Source of the DNA: Roseiarcus sp963807735
Lineage (GTDB): Bacteria > Pseudomonadota > Alphaproteobacteria > Rhizobiales > Beijerinckiaceae
Assembly (NCBI GenBank): GCA_963807735.1
Contig: CAWEDI010000053.1
Coordinates: 1 to 64,000, forward strand
Reading direction: 5' to 3'
Length of the DNA: 64,000 nucleotides
The position numbers and the translations under genes were made by a program. The notes under the pieces were generated by a model. That model was given only the letters and a program-made list of their open reading frames with translations. It did no database searches and had not been told where the DNA came from. Positions 54,001 through 64,000 of this stretch are shown piece after piece; the first letter of the stretch is position 1, and each line of letters begins with the position of its first letter.

Positions 54001-55055
54001 GCCTTGTTGTTGCGCGCCCGCTCGGCGTTCGGATCGAGCGGCCAGCGCGCCCGCGCCGGGGCGGAGAGGTCGTCGACGCGGCCGAGTCGCAGTTTCTCGA
54101 TTCCCGCCCAGGCGATCATCGCGCCGTTGTCGGTGCAAAGCCGGACCGGCGGCGCCACTAGCGGCAGGCCGCTTTGCTGCGCAAAGCGGGCGAGGGTCGC
54201 CCGGATCGCCGAATTGGCGGCGACGCCGCCCGCCAGCACCAGCGCCGTCGGGGTCCGGCCACGCTGGCGGTAGAGCCCGAGCGCGACGCGCAGCCGGTCT
54301 TCACACATGTCCACCACCGCCGCCTGGAACGAGGCGCAGAGATCGGCGACGTCCTGCGGCTTCAGCGGCGAGACGGAGAGCGCCGCCATCCGCACCGCGG
54401 TTTTTAGGCCGGACAGCGAAAAGTCGGCGGTCGGCCGCCCAAGCAGCGGGCGCGGCAAGGCGAAGCGGGCGGGATCGCCGGTCCGCGCGGCGGCTTCGAC
54501 CGCGGGGCCGCCGGGATAGCCGAGGCCCAGTATTTTCGCCGTCTTGTCGAACGCTTCGCCGATGGCGTCGTCCATCGTCGCGCCGAGCCGCGCATAGTCG
54601 CCGACCCCCTCGACCGCGAGGATCTGCGTGTGGCCGCCCGAGGCGAGCAGCAGCAGATAGGGAAAGGCCAGACGCCCGTCGAGCCGGGGAATCAGCGCAT
54701 GACCTTCGAGATGATTGATGGCCAGGAATGGCTTGCCGGCGGCGATCGCGACGCCCTTGCCGGCGGAAAGCCCGACCAGCACGCCGCCGATCAGGCCCGG
54801 CCCCGCCGCGGCGGCGACGCCGTCGAGCTCGCTGGCTTTCACGCGCGCCTTCTCCAGCGCCCGCGCGATCAGGCCGTCGAGCACCTCGACATGGGCGCGG
54901 GCGGCGATTTCCGGGACGACGCCGCCGAACGCGGCATGCGCGGCGATCTGGCTCATCACCTCGTCGGCGAGGATTTCGCCGGCGCCGTCGGGGCGCAGCC
55001 GCACCACCGCCGCCGCCGTCTCGTCGCAGGTCGTTTCGATTCCCAGAACCCGCAT
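53997..55055 (-). CDS. tsaD: tRNA N6-adenosine threonylcarbamoyltransferase TsaD
   Basis: This 352-residue enzyme installs threonylcarbamoyl on A37 of ANN-reading tRNAs together with TsaB, TsaE and TsaC. It begins MRVLGIETTCDETAAA. The iron-binding His115 and His119 lie in INHLEGHAL, and SGGHT, DDAIGEAFDK and GGVAANSAIR are typical. The frame is open upstream to 55715, but the ATG at 55055 is the family start. It is divergent from hemD. Confidence 0.96.
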   Translation of the reverse strand: MRVLGIETTCDETAAAVVRLRPDGAGEILADEVMSQIAAHAAFGGVVPEIAARAHVEVLDGLIARALEKARVKASELDGVAAAAGPGLIGGVLVGLSAGKGVAIAAGKPFLAINHLEGHALIPRLDGRLAFPYLLLLASGGHTQILAVEGVGDYARLGATMDDAIGEAFDKTAKILGLGYPGGPAVEAAARTGDPARFALPRPLLGRPTADFSLSGLKTAVRMAALSVSPLKPQDVADLCASFQAAVVDMCEDRLRVALGLYRQRGRTPTALVLAGGVAANSAIRATLARFAQQSGLPLVAPPVRLCTDNGAMIAWAGIEKLRLGRVDDLSAPARARWPLDPNAERARNNKA

Positions 55056-55133
55056 GCGCCTTCCGATGATTCCCGTTTGTGGCGCCCTGTCTATACGCTT
55101 GGCGCTCGCCGCGACAGGCGTTAACCCTGGGCC

Positions 55134-55850
55134 ATGCCGCGTTTGCCCCCCGTTGCGTTGTTTCGTGCGCGTGAAGACGCCGTCGCCTCGTCGGAGGCGC
55201 TCGCGGCGCGCGGCGTCGCGGCGGCGTTGGCCCCGGTCGTCGAAATTCTCGCGACCGGCGCCGCCCCGCCGGCGGGGCCGTTCGATTTCGCCATCGCCGC
55301 CAGCGCCAAGGCGATCCGCTTCGCCACGCCCGACATATTGGCGGCGGCGGGCGGCTTGCCGCTCTATGCGGTCGGCGAAAGGACCGCGACGGCCGCGCGG
55401 CTCGCCGGCCTGGCGGCGCAAACCCCTGTCGCCGCCGAGGTCGCCGCGCTGCTGCCGACGCTGGCCGCGCTTTCCGGACGCGCGCTGCTTCTCGCCGGCG
55501 AGGATCGCAAGCCGGAGATCGAGGCCACGCTCGCCGGCCGCGTCGCCGTGGTCACGGTCTACGAAGCGCGGGCGCGCGCGGGCTGGGACGAAGCGGAGGC
55601 GCAAGCGGTCGCCGCCGCCGCGGCGGCGTTGCACTATTCCGAACGCAGCGCCGGGCTCGCCGCCGAATTGGCGGAAACCGCCGGCCTCGCCGCCGCCTTC
55701 CGGCGGCTTCCGCATATCTGCCTGTCGCGTCAGGTCGCTGCGCCTTTGGCGGCGTTCGGCGCCTCTCGCGTGCTCTGGCCGCGAGCCCCGAGCGAAGAGG
55801 CGCTATTCGACACGCTTAAATCCGCGCTGGCCGACTACGGCGGGTTTTAG
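55134..55850 (+). CDS. hemD: Uroporphyrinogen-III synthase
   Basis: This 238-residue enzyme cyclises hydroxymethylbilane to uroporphyrinogen III in haem and corrinoid synthesis. It is poorly conserved in sequence, as the family always is. The two-domain pattern is visible (FRAREDAVASSEALAARGV, DFAIAASAKAIRFA, YAVGERTA, LLLAGEDRKPEIE, SRQVAAPLAAFGASRV), and the mic60-hemY neighbours confirm it. hemC, usually just upstream, is absent: only 78 bases separate hemD from the divergent tsaD. Confidence 0.88.
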   Translation: MPRLPPVALFRAREDAVASSEALAARGVAAALAPVVEILATGAAPPAGPFDFAIAASAKAIRFATPDILAAAGGLPLYAVGERTATAARLAGLAAQTPVAAEVAALLPTLAALSGRALLLAGEDRKPEIEATLAGRVAVVTVYEARARAGWDEAEAQAVAAAAAALHYSERSAGLAAELAETAGLAAAFRRLPHICLSRQVAAPLAAFGASRVLWPRAPSEEALFDTLKSALADYGGF

Positions 55851-55912
55851 CGCGCGATGGCGTTTTCGCGGCCGCCCGCCTATAGATTGGTCGTTAAAGC
55901 TTTGGATCGAAG

Positions 55913-57277
55913 ATGAGCGGAACGGGCGAACCTTTCGACGGCGCGCCGCCGCGGCCGTCGCCGCCCAGACCGCCACGGGAGTCGATCGTCATCGAAGGCA
56001 AGGCGACCCATCCCGTCCCCCCCAGGAGCGCCGCCGCGGGTCTCTTCGGCCGCGCGCGCGAATTTCGTTTTGTCGCCGCCGGCTTGATCGGCGCGCTGGT
56101 CGGGCTAGCCGGCGCATCGCTGCTCGCGCCCGGACCCGATTGGATCACGCTTTCGCGTCGACTCGACGCGCTGGAGGCGGCCGCGACGGGATCGCAAGCG
56201 CAGATCGACGCGCTCGTGACGGCCGACAAGACCGCCGAGGCGGAGGGGCGTGCGCGCGACGAGCGGCTCGCGGCGCTCGCCGCCGCCACGCCGCCCGCGG
56301 CGGCGCAGCTGGAGGCGAGGCTGACGGCGCTGGAGCAGGCGCGCGGCGAGGACGAGTCCAAGGCGAAGGCCGTCGACGCCGCGTTCGCCGGCTTGAGGGC
56401 CGATCTTGCCGCCGCGGCGACGCAGCAGAAGTCGCTCGCCGATGAAATCGCCCGGCTGCGCAGCGCCGCGCTCGACGCCGCCGCGCTCGACCAGCGCCTC
56501 GCGGCGCTGGAGGCCGGGGCCTTGCGCGCGGATGTGTTGGCTCCCGTCGCCGCAGACGCTCGGGCCGCGCGCGAGGCCGCCGACAAGGCGCTCGCAGTCG
56601 CCGGCGCCAAGCCGGACTTCGCCGCTGATCAGGCTCGGCTGGCGGCGTCGCTTTCGGCGGAGCAGGACGCGCTCGCCGCCCTGCGCGGCCGCCTCGACAA
56701 GCTGGAAGCGGCGATGTTCGCGTCCAAGGCCGAGACCCGGGTCGCCGCCGCGTCGTCGTCGGATAGCGGCGGCGGCGCGACCGCGCGCGCCGTCGCGGCG
56801 CTGGCGCTGCGCCAGCGCTGGCGCCTCGGCGAACCGATCGGCGACGAACTGGCGACCCTCAACCGTCTCGGCGTCGACGCGTCGGCGCTCGCGCCGCTGC
56901 GGCCGTTCGCGAACAGCGGCGCGCCGAGCGCCGACGCGCTGACGCGCGCGTTCGAGAGCGTCAAACCCCAACTCCTCGTCGCTTTGCGGCCGCCGCCGCC
57001 CGCCGGCGCCGTCGACCGGCTGTTCGGCGAAATGCAGGGGCTGGTGAAAGTCCGCAAGCTGGGCGAGAGTTACGGCGCGGAAGCTGGCGTGCCGCGCGTC
57101 GAGGCCGCCCTGGCGCGCGACGATCTCGACGCCGCCCTGGCGGCGATCGGCGATTGGCCGTCGGCTGGTCAGGACGCGGCGCGGACCGCGACCGCGGCGA
57201 TCGAGGCGCGGCGGTCGGCCGATCGCGCCGCCGAGGCGCTGGCGCGACGGGCGGTCGCCGAGCTCAGCGGGAGATAG
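55913..57277 (+). CDS. Mitofilin/Mic60-like inner membrane protein
   Basis: This is a 454-residue protein. A Pro-rich cytoplasmic N-terminus and a single membrane helix (FVAAGLIGALVGLAGASLLA, about 45-64) are followed by a long coiled coil (about 80-290). The C-terminal mitofilin-type domain follows (ARAVAALALRQRWRLGEPIG, VRKLGESYGAEAGVPRVEAA). Alphaproteobacterial Mic60 genes are known to sit between hemD and hemY and to encode homologues of the mitochondrial crista-junction protein that shapes intracytoplasmic membranes. The position and domain order here agree. Confidence 0.88.
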   Translation: MSGTGEPFDGAPPRPSPPRPPRESIVIEGKATHPVPPRSAAAGLFGRAREFRFVAAGLIGALVGLAGASLLAPGPDWITLSRRLDALEAAATGSQAQIDALVTADKTAEAEGRARDERLAALAAATPPAAAQLEARLTALEQARGEDESKAKAVDAAFAGLRADLAAAATQQKSLADEIARLRSAALDAAALDQRLAALEAGALRADVLAPVAADARAAREAADKALAVAGAKPDFAADQARLAASLSAEQDALAALRGRLDKLEAAMFASKAETRVAAASSSDSGGGATARAVAALALRQRWRLGEPIGDELATLNRLGVDASALAPLRPFANSGAPSADALTRAFESVKPQLLVALRPPPPAGAVDRLFGEMQGLVKVRKLGESYGAEAGVPRVEAALARDDLDAALAAIGDWPSAGQDAARTATAAIEARRSADRAAEALARRAVAELSGR

Positions 57278-57281
57278 GGGC

Positions 57282-58778
57282 ATGTGGCGCTTGTTGGCGT
57301 TCCTCGCAGCGCTCGGCCTCGCGGCCTGGGGACTGTCGTGGCTTGCCGACAATCCGGGCGAGGTGACGCTGAGCTGGCGCGGCGTCGAATATAACGTCTC
57401 GCTGATGGTCGCGCTCGGCATCGCCTGCGGCGCCGTTGCGGCGCTCATTTTGGCGTGGAGCCTGTTGAGCCTCCTGCTGCGCGCGCCCGCGCTGCTGGCG
57501 CTCGCCGGCCGCGCCCGCCGGCGCGAGCGCGGGTTTCAGGCGCTCTCGCGCGGCATGATCGCCGTCGGCGCGGGCGATGCGCGCGAGGCCAACCGCTGCG
57601 CGGCGGAGGCCGACAGATATTTCGGCGACGAATCGCTAACGAAGCTGCTTCGCGCCCAAGCCGCGCAGCTTTCCGGCGATCGCGCCGGCGCCGTCGCCGC
57701 GTTCAACGCCATGCTGGCGAACGAACGCACGCACATGCTGGGCCTGCGCGGTCTGCACGTCGAGGCGCGTCGCGCCGGTCAGGTCGAAGCGGCGCTCGGC
57801 TACGCCAAGCGCGCCTACGCCCGCGCGATGCCGCCGTGGGCGGCGCAGGCGGTGCTCGACGACTTCGCCGCGCGCGGCGATTGGGCGAACGCGCTTTCCG
57901 CGGTCGAGGCCAACGCCAAAGCCCGGCTGATCGACCGCCCGACCGCCGACCGCTGGCGCGCCGTCCTGAAAACCGCGCTCGCCGAGGAGCGCGCCGACCG
58001 CGACGCCAAGGGCGCGCTGACGCTCGCCCGCGAGGCGCTCGATCTCGCGCCGAGCCTCGTGCCCGCCGCCGTGCTGTGCGGCCGCCTCACCGCCGCGACC
58101 GGCGATCTGCGCAAGGCGGCCCGCATTCTGGAGACCGCCTATCGCGCCGGCCCGCACCCCGATCTCGCCATGGCCTATCTGCGGCTCCGCCCCGGCGATT
58201 CCGCCGCCGATCGGCTCGCCCGCGCCCGCGCGCTCGCCCGCATCGCCCCGAACGATCCGGAAAGCGTGCTGACGGTCGCCCGCGGCGCGCTCGAAGCGCA
58301 GGATTTGCCGCTCGCGCGAAAGACCCTCGCGCCGCTGTTGCAAGGCGAGGGCGGCCGCCCGACCGCCCGCGCCTGCCTGCTGATGGCCGGCATCGAGGAG
58401 GCCGCCGGCGACGACGGCGCCGTGCGCGAATGGCTGAACCGCGCCGCTCGCGCCCCGCGCGACCGCGCCTGGGTCGCCGACGGGATCATCGCCGACCGCT
58501 GGGCGCCCGCCGCGCCGAACGGGACGCTCGACGCGTTCGTGTGGCGCACGCCGGTCGAGCGCACCGCCGAGCCGGTCGCCCCGATCGTCGTGCAGCCGCC
58601 GCCCGCGCCGCCGCCGCCCGCGGTGAAGCCGGAGCCGGCGGCGGTGGCCGCGCCCGCCGCGCCGCGTCCGGCGCGCCGCCCCGGCGGCTCGACCGCGATC
58701 GTCATCGCCAACGCGCCCGACGACCCGGGGCCGAACATGGGGTCGGCGGAGGAGTTTCCGCGGTTGGCGCTGGAGTAG
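57282..58778 (+). CDS. hemY: HemY-type tetratricopeptide membrane protein
   Basis: This is a 498-residue protein. Two N-terminal membrane helices (WRLLAFLAALGLAAWGLSWL; LMVALGIACGAVAALILAW) frame the sequence VTLSWRGVEYNVS, the HemY N-terminal mark. TPR-like helical repeats fill the middle. A Pro/Ala-rich tail is variable. The alphaproteobacterial HemY is not the protoporphyrinogen oxidase of Bacillus; its role in haem metabolism is uncertain. It begins four bases after the Mic60-like gene. Confidence 0.92.
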   Translation: MWRLLAFLAALGLAAWGLSWLADNPGEVTLSWRGVEYNVSLMVALGIACGAVAALILAWSLLSLLLRAPALLALAGRARRRERGFQALSRGMIAVGAGDAREANRCAAEADRYFGDESLTKLLRAQAAQLSGDRAGAVAAFNAMLANERTHMLGLRGLHVEARRAGQVEAALGYAKRAYARAMPPWAAQAVLDDFAARGDWANALSAVEANAKARLIDRPTADRWRAVLKTALAEERADRDAKGALTLAREALDLAPSLVPAAVLCGRLTAATGDLRKAARILETAYRAGPHPDLAMAYLRLRPGDSAADRLARARALARIAPNDPESVLTVARGALEAQDLPLARKTLAPLLQGEGGRPTARACLLMAGIEEAAGDDGAVREWLNRAARAPRDRAWVADGIIADRWAPAAPNGTLDAFVWRTPVERTAEPVAPIVVQPPPAPPPPAVKPEPAAVAAPAAPRPARRPGGSTAIVIANAPDDPGPNMGSAEEFPRLALE

Positions 58779-58806
58779 GGAAGCGGATCAACCTTACCGA
58801 AGGTGC

Positions 58807-58821
58807 GAACAAAAAAAGAAC
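58807..58821. promoter_or_regulatory. LexA (SOS) box of recA
   Basis: GAACAAAAAAAGAAC fits the alphaproteobacterial LexA direct repeat GTTC-N7-GTTC read on the other strand. It lies 101 bases before the recA start. A third GAAC at 58832-58835 follows in a different spacing. Confidence 0.85.
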
Positions 58822-58921
58822 TTGCGCGCTAGAACAAAACATGTACGTTGCTTTTCAGAGGGGACGACGCGGCTTGAAGGATTTGCTTAGCCGACGCGGA
58901 CCGTGAGAGAAGGAGAGTTTC

Positions 58922-59998
58922 ATGGCCAACGCCAATCTTCGGGTCGTGGAAGGATCGTTCGTGGACAAATCGAAGGCGCTCGACGCCGCCCTCTCCCAGA
59001 TCGAGCGCGCCTTCGGCAAGGGCTCGATCATGCGCCTGGGCAAGAACCAGAAGGCGGTCGAGATCGAGACCATCCCGACCGGTTCGCTCGGGCTCGATAT
59101 CGCGCTCGGCGTCGGCGGCCTGCCGCGCGGCCGCGTGATCGAGATTTACGGCCCGGAATCCTCGGGCAAGACGACGCTGACCCTGCACGTCATCGCGGAA
59201 GCGCAGAAGAAGGGCGGCGTCTGCGCGTTCGTCGACGCCGAACATGCGCTCGATCCGGTCTACGCCAAGAAGCTCGGCGTCAATCTCGAAGACCTTCTGA
59301 TCTCCCAGCCCGACACCGGCGAGCAGGCGCTTGAAATCACCGACACGCTGGTGCGCTCCGGCGCGATCGACGTGCTGGTCATCGATTCCGTGGCCGCGCT
59401 GACGCCGCGCGCCGAGATCGAGGGCGAAATGGGCGATAGTCAGCCCGGCCTGCAGGCGCGGCTGATGAGCCAGGCTTTGCGCAAGCTGACCGCCTCGATC
59501 TCGCGCTCCAACACGATGGTGATCTTCATCAATCAGATCCGCATGAAGATCGGCGTGATGTACGGCAGCCCGGAGACCACCACCGGCGGCAACGCGCTCA
59601 AATTCTACGCCTCCGTACGTCTCGACATCCGCCGCATCGGCGCGATCAAGGAGCGCGACGAGGTGGTCGGCAACCAGACCCGCGTCAAGGTCGTCAAGAA
59701 CAAGGTGGCGCCGCCGTTCAAGCAGGTCGAGTTCGACATCATGTACGGCGAGGGCGTGTCGAAGTTCGGCGAACTGATCGATCTCGGCGTGAAAGCCGGC
59801 GTGGTCGACAAGTCCGGCGCCTGGTTCTCCTACAATTCGACGCGGCTCGGCCAGGGCCGCGAAAACTCGAAATCCTTCCTGCGCCAGAACCCGGAGATGG
59901 CGGCGCGCATCGAGGCGGACATCCGCCAGAACGCCGGGCTCATCGCCGACCGCATCCTCGACAACGTCGACCCCTCCGACGCCGACGTCGAAGCGTAA
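58922..59998 (+). CDS. recA: Recombinase RecA
   Basis: This 358-residue recombinase drives strand exchange and LexA self-cleavage. Walker A is GPESSGKTT, Walker B LVIDSVAALTPRAE, loop 1 EGEMGDSQPG, and loop 2 GVMYGSPETTTGGNALKFYA. AGAAGGAGAGTTTC precedes the ATG. The upstream LexA box indicates SOS induction. The C-terminal acidic tail (NVDPSDADVEA) is normal. Confidence 0.98.
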   Translation: MANANLRVVEGSFVDKSKALDAALSQIERAFGKGSIMRLGKNQKAVEIETIPTGSLGLDIALGVGGLPRGRVIEIYGPESSGKTTLTLHVIAEAQKKGGVCAFVDAEHALDPVYAKKLGVNLEDLLISQPDTGEQALEITDTLVRSGAIDVLVIDSVAALTPRAEIEGEMGDSQPGLQARLMSQALRKLTASISRSNTMVIFINQIRMKIGVMYGSPETTTGGNALKFYASVRLDIRRIGAIKERDEVVGNQTRVKVVKNKVAPPFKQVEFDIMYGEGVSKFGELIDLGVKAGVVDKSGAWFSYNSTRLGQGRENSKSFLRQNPEMAARIEADIRQNAGLIADRILDNVDPSDADVEA

Positions 59999-60004
59999 GT
60001 CCTT

Positions 60005-60035
60005 GGAGCGCGGAACCCCCTCTTAGCCGCGCTCC
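60005..60035 (+). terminator. Hairpin after recA
   Basis: The arms GGAGCGCGG (60005-60013) and CCGCGCTCC (60027-60035) pair over nine bases with a 13-base loop. No strong T-run follows, so termination may be Rho-assisted. Confidence 0.5.
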
Positions 60036-60259
60036 TCCGCCGGGATTTTCGCATCGCGCGCGCGGTCGCGCCGGGCCCGCCTCCCGTCGCGACCGCGCGG
60101 AACCGATCTTGCAGGCGCCCCGCTGGGGGCGGCGCGATTGGCGTTTGTCGCAACCTGTTCTACAAGCCGGCCGGCGGGCGCGACGCCCGGCCGCGCCTCA
60201 CAGGGTGATGCGCGGCGGCCGAGGGCGCCGTTGGGGCGTCGGTTGAAGGCGTGGGGCGG

Positions 60260-62920
<2,661 letters not shown>

Positions 62921-62930
62921 CGACGTCAGG

Positions 62931-63530
62931 GTGGCGCAAGAGGCCAGTTTTGGTCTCAGCTCCGACTTTTCGCCCGTCGCATCCCGTTACGGCGCCACGC
63001 GTGACATGCCGGAGCCGCATCTATTGGCCTGCTTTGATGGTCTGATCGAGCGTGGACTTTTCCCGCCAAGCGGCGTCGTGTTGGATGTCGGATACGGCGC
63101 CGGGCCGTGGTCGCTGCCTTTGGCAAAACGCGGATACAAGGTGCTCCGCGTCGACATTTCGGCGGACATGATCGCGCTGGCGCGTTGCAAGGTTAGGCGG
63201 GGCTGGAGCGCGCGCTACACTGTCGCCGACGTCCGTTGCATGCCAAATCACGATGCGAGCGTCGACGCCGTCGTCGTATCCAAGCTTTTCCAGCATATTC
63301 AAGATTGGGAGAAAGCCTGCCACGAGCTCATTCGGGTGGCGCGGCGGGTCCATCGTTCAGATCAATGACAGAGGCGCATTCGGCGATGCTGTCCGGCGCT
63401 ACTTTTCGCAACGAGCGACCGAGCGCGGATTTGCCGGCCGCTTCCTAGGTGTCGACCCTCAATTGGGAATCGGAACTCACGGAATTGATGGGTTCTCTGG
63501 GATGTTCTTCCACGACAATCGATATAGCGG
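62931..63530 (+). pseudogene. Class I SAM-dependent methyltransferase, frameshifted
   Basis: The first frame (62931-63368, 145 residues as read) contains the SAM-binding motif VLDVGYGAGPWSLPLAKRG and the motif III/IV segment HIQDWEKACHELIRVAR. Similarity then moves one frame over near 63342, giving GGSIVQINDRGAFGDAVRRY and continuing to about GMFFHDNRYSG (63530). A net change of one extra or two missing bases explains it. The shifted frame has no stop before the window end and runs antisense to the EAL gene, so the true C-terminus is unclear. Substrate unknown. Confidence 0.72.
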
Positions 63531-63567
63531 GCGCCGGCGATCGGCCAAACAGCAAACATGTTCAAAT

Positions 63568-64000
63568 TCAGACAGCCCGGAGAGGAGAAGCGTGAACGCT
63601 GGAGGTTTCGCGACACCAGGACCAGTCGGCGGCTTCGAGAAACGCCAGCACCTCGGTCGCCGGCATCGGCTTGCCGAAGTGATAGCCTTGCATCGTCGTG
63701 CAGCCCAGATTGCGCAGCACGCGCACCTGATCGCGCGTCTCCATGCCTTCGACGATGCAGCCAAGTTTGAGGTTCGTGCTCATGTCGATCACCGATTTGA
63801 CGATAGCGCGGCAGGATTCGTCGGTCTCGACTTCGCGAACGAAACTGCGATCGATTTTGATTTTGTCGATCGGGAAGCGGCGGACATAGCTCAGGCTCGA
63901 ATAGCCGGTGCCAAAATCATCGAGCGAGACGCCGACGCCAAGGGCCTTGAGGTTTCGCAGAGATGCGTTGGTCTGATCGAAATCCTGGATCAGGGCGGTC
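63568..64000 (-). CDS. EAL-domain c-di-GMP phosphodiesterase, C-terminal part (runs off the window)
   Basis: The last 143 or so residues of an EAL domain are encoded; the rest lies beyond the right edge. Visible motifs are the loop-6 sequence DDFGTGYSSL, FPIDKIKIDRSFV, LKLGCIVEGMET and the terminal GYHFGKPMPATEV. These are the catalytic Asp pair, the Lys and the Glu of active phosphodiesterases that split cyclic di-GMP. A GGDEF partner domain may precede it outside the window. Confidence 0.9.
   Translation of the reverse strand, partial: TALIQDFDQTNASLRNLKALGVGVSLDDFGTGYSSLSYVRRFPIDKIKIDRSFVREVETDESCRAIVKSVIDMSTNLKLGCIVEGMETRDQVRVLRNLGCTTMQGYHFGKPMPATEVLAFLEAADWSWCRETSSVHASPLRAV

Noticed and set aside
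53997..55715. Longer tsaD start giving 572 residues
   Set aside because: The upstream 220 residues are antisense to hemD and low complexity; the conserved start MRVLGIETTCDE is at 55055.
60160..60259. Possible T-box-like or other leader structure before alaS
   Set aside because: There are GC-rich imperfect hairpins only. No specifier loop, conserved T-box sequence or terminator was seen, and T-boxes are not expected in this group.

Overview
This is high-GC DNA from a heterotrophic/autotrophic alphaproteobacterium, most likely of the Hyphomicrobiales (Rhizobiales). The evidence is: a red-type (form IC) RuBisCO operon behind a divergent CbbR regulator; an alphaproteobacterial LexA box (GAAC-N7-GAAC) before recA; a Mic60/mitofilin gene between hemD and hemY; a rhizobial-type chemotaxis operon that starts with a STAS gene; an intracellular polyhydroxyalkanoate depolymerase; and paired palindromic repeats of a style common in Rhizobiales. 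The genus cannot be fixed from sequence alone. No rRNA, tRNA, CRISPR array, prophage or intact insertion sequence was found.

Layout. 0.3-10.3 kb is a catabolic block: two aldo/keto reductases, a fused ATP-dependent 5-oxoprolinase/hydantoinase, a small monooxygenase-fold protein, iron-sulfur L-serine deaminase, an organic-anion MFS carrier and NADP isocitrate dehydrogenase. 10.5-20.2 kb is mixed: a small secreted protein, a radical SAM/SPASM protein with an unusual N-terminus, a chemoreceptor, a beta-barrel-like protein, a CoxE-like VWA protein interrupted by an amber codon, a PPP phosphatase, and an ECF42 sigma factor with its YCII partner behind a recognisable ECF42 promoter. 20.2-26.1 kb holds acyl-CoA ligase, asparaginase, a DUF998 membrane protein, exopolyphosphatase and an orphan polysaccharide-export permease. 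26.6-34.3 kb is a complete, tightly coupled che operon (STAS-cheY-cheA-cheW-cheR-cheB-cheY-cheD-orf) facing a short receptor-like gene. 34.4-38.8 kb holds a hypothetical protein, a glutathione transferase, PHA depolymerase and an aminotransferase. 38.9-44.8 kb is the Calvin-cycle locus cbbR<->cbbF-cbbP-cbbL-cbbS-cbbX. 45-54 kb holds a Tat-exported phosphoesterase, small secreted proteins, an AhpD-fold protein, a DUF4239 membrane protein, an AidB-type dehydrogenase coupled to a beta-keto acid cleavage enzyme, and a diguanylate cyclase. 54-63 kb is housekeeping: tsaD, hemD, mic60-like, hemY, recA and alaS. The right edge holds a frameshifted methyltransferase and the C-terminal part of an EAL protein.

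The main oddities are three apparently disrupted genes: cbbF (frameshift), the VWA gene (single amber codon with an intact downstream tail) and the terminal methyltransferase (frameshift). Others are a conserved-looking hairpin in an unusually long cbbL-cbbS gap, a possible CheT/CheZ-like protein ending the che operon, and the absence of hemC from its usual position. I did not find a clearly new multi-gene defence or biosynthetic system. The radical SAM protein and the che-operon terminal gene are the best candidates for undescribed function.
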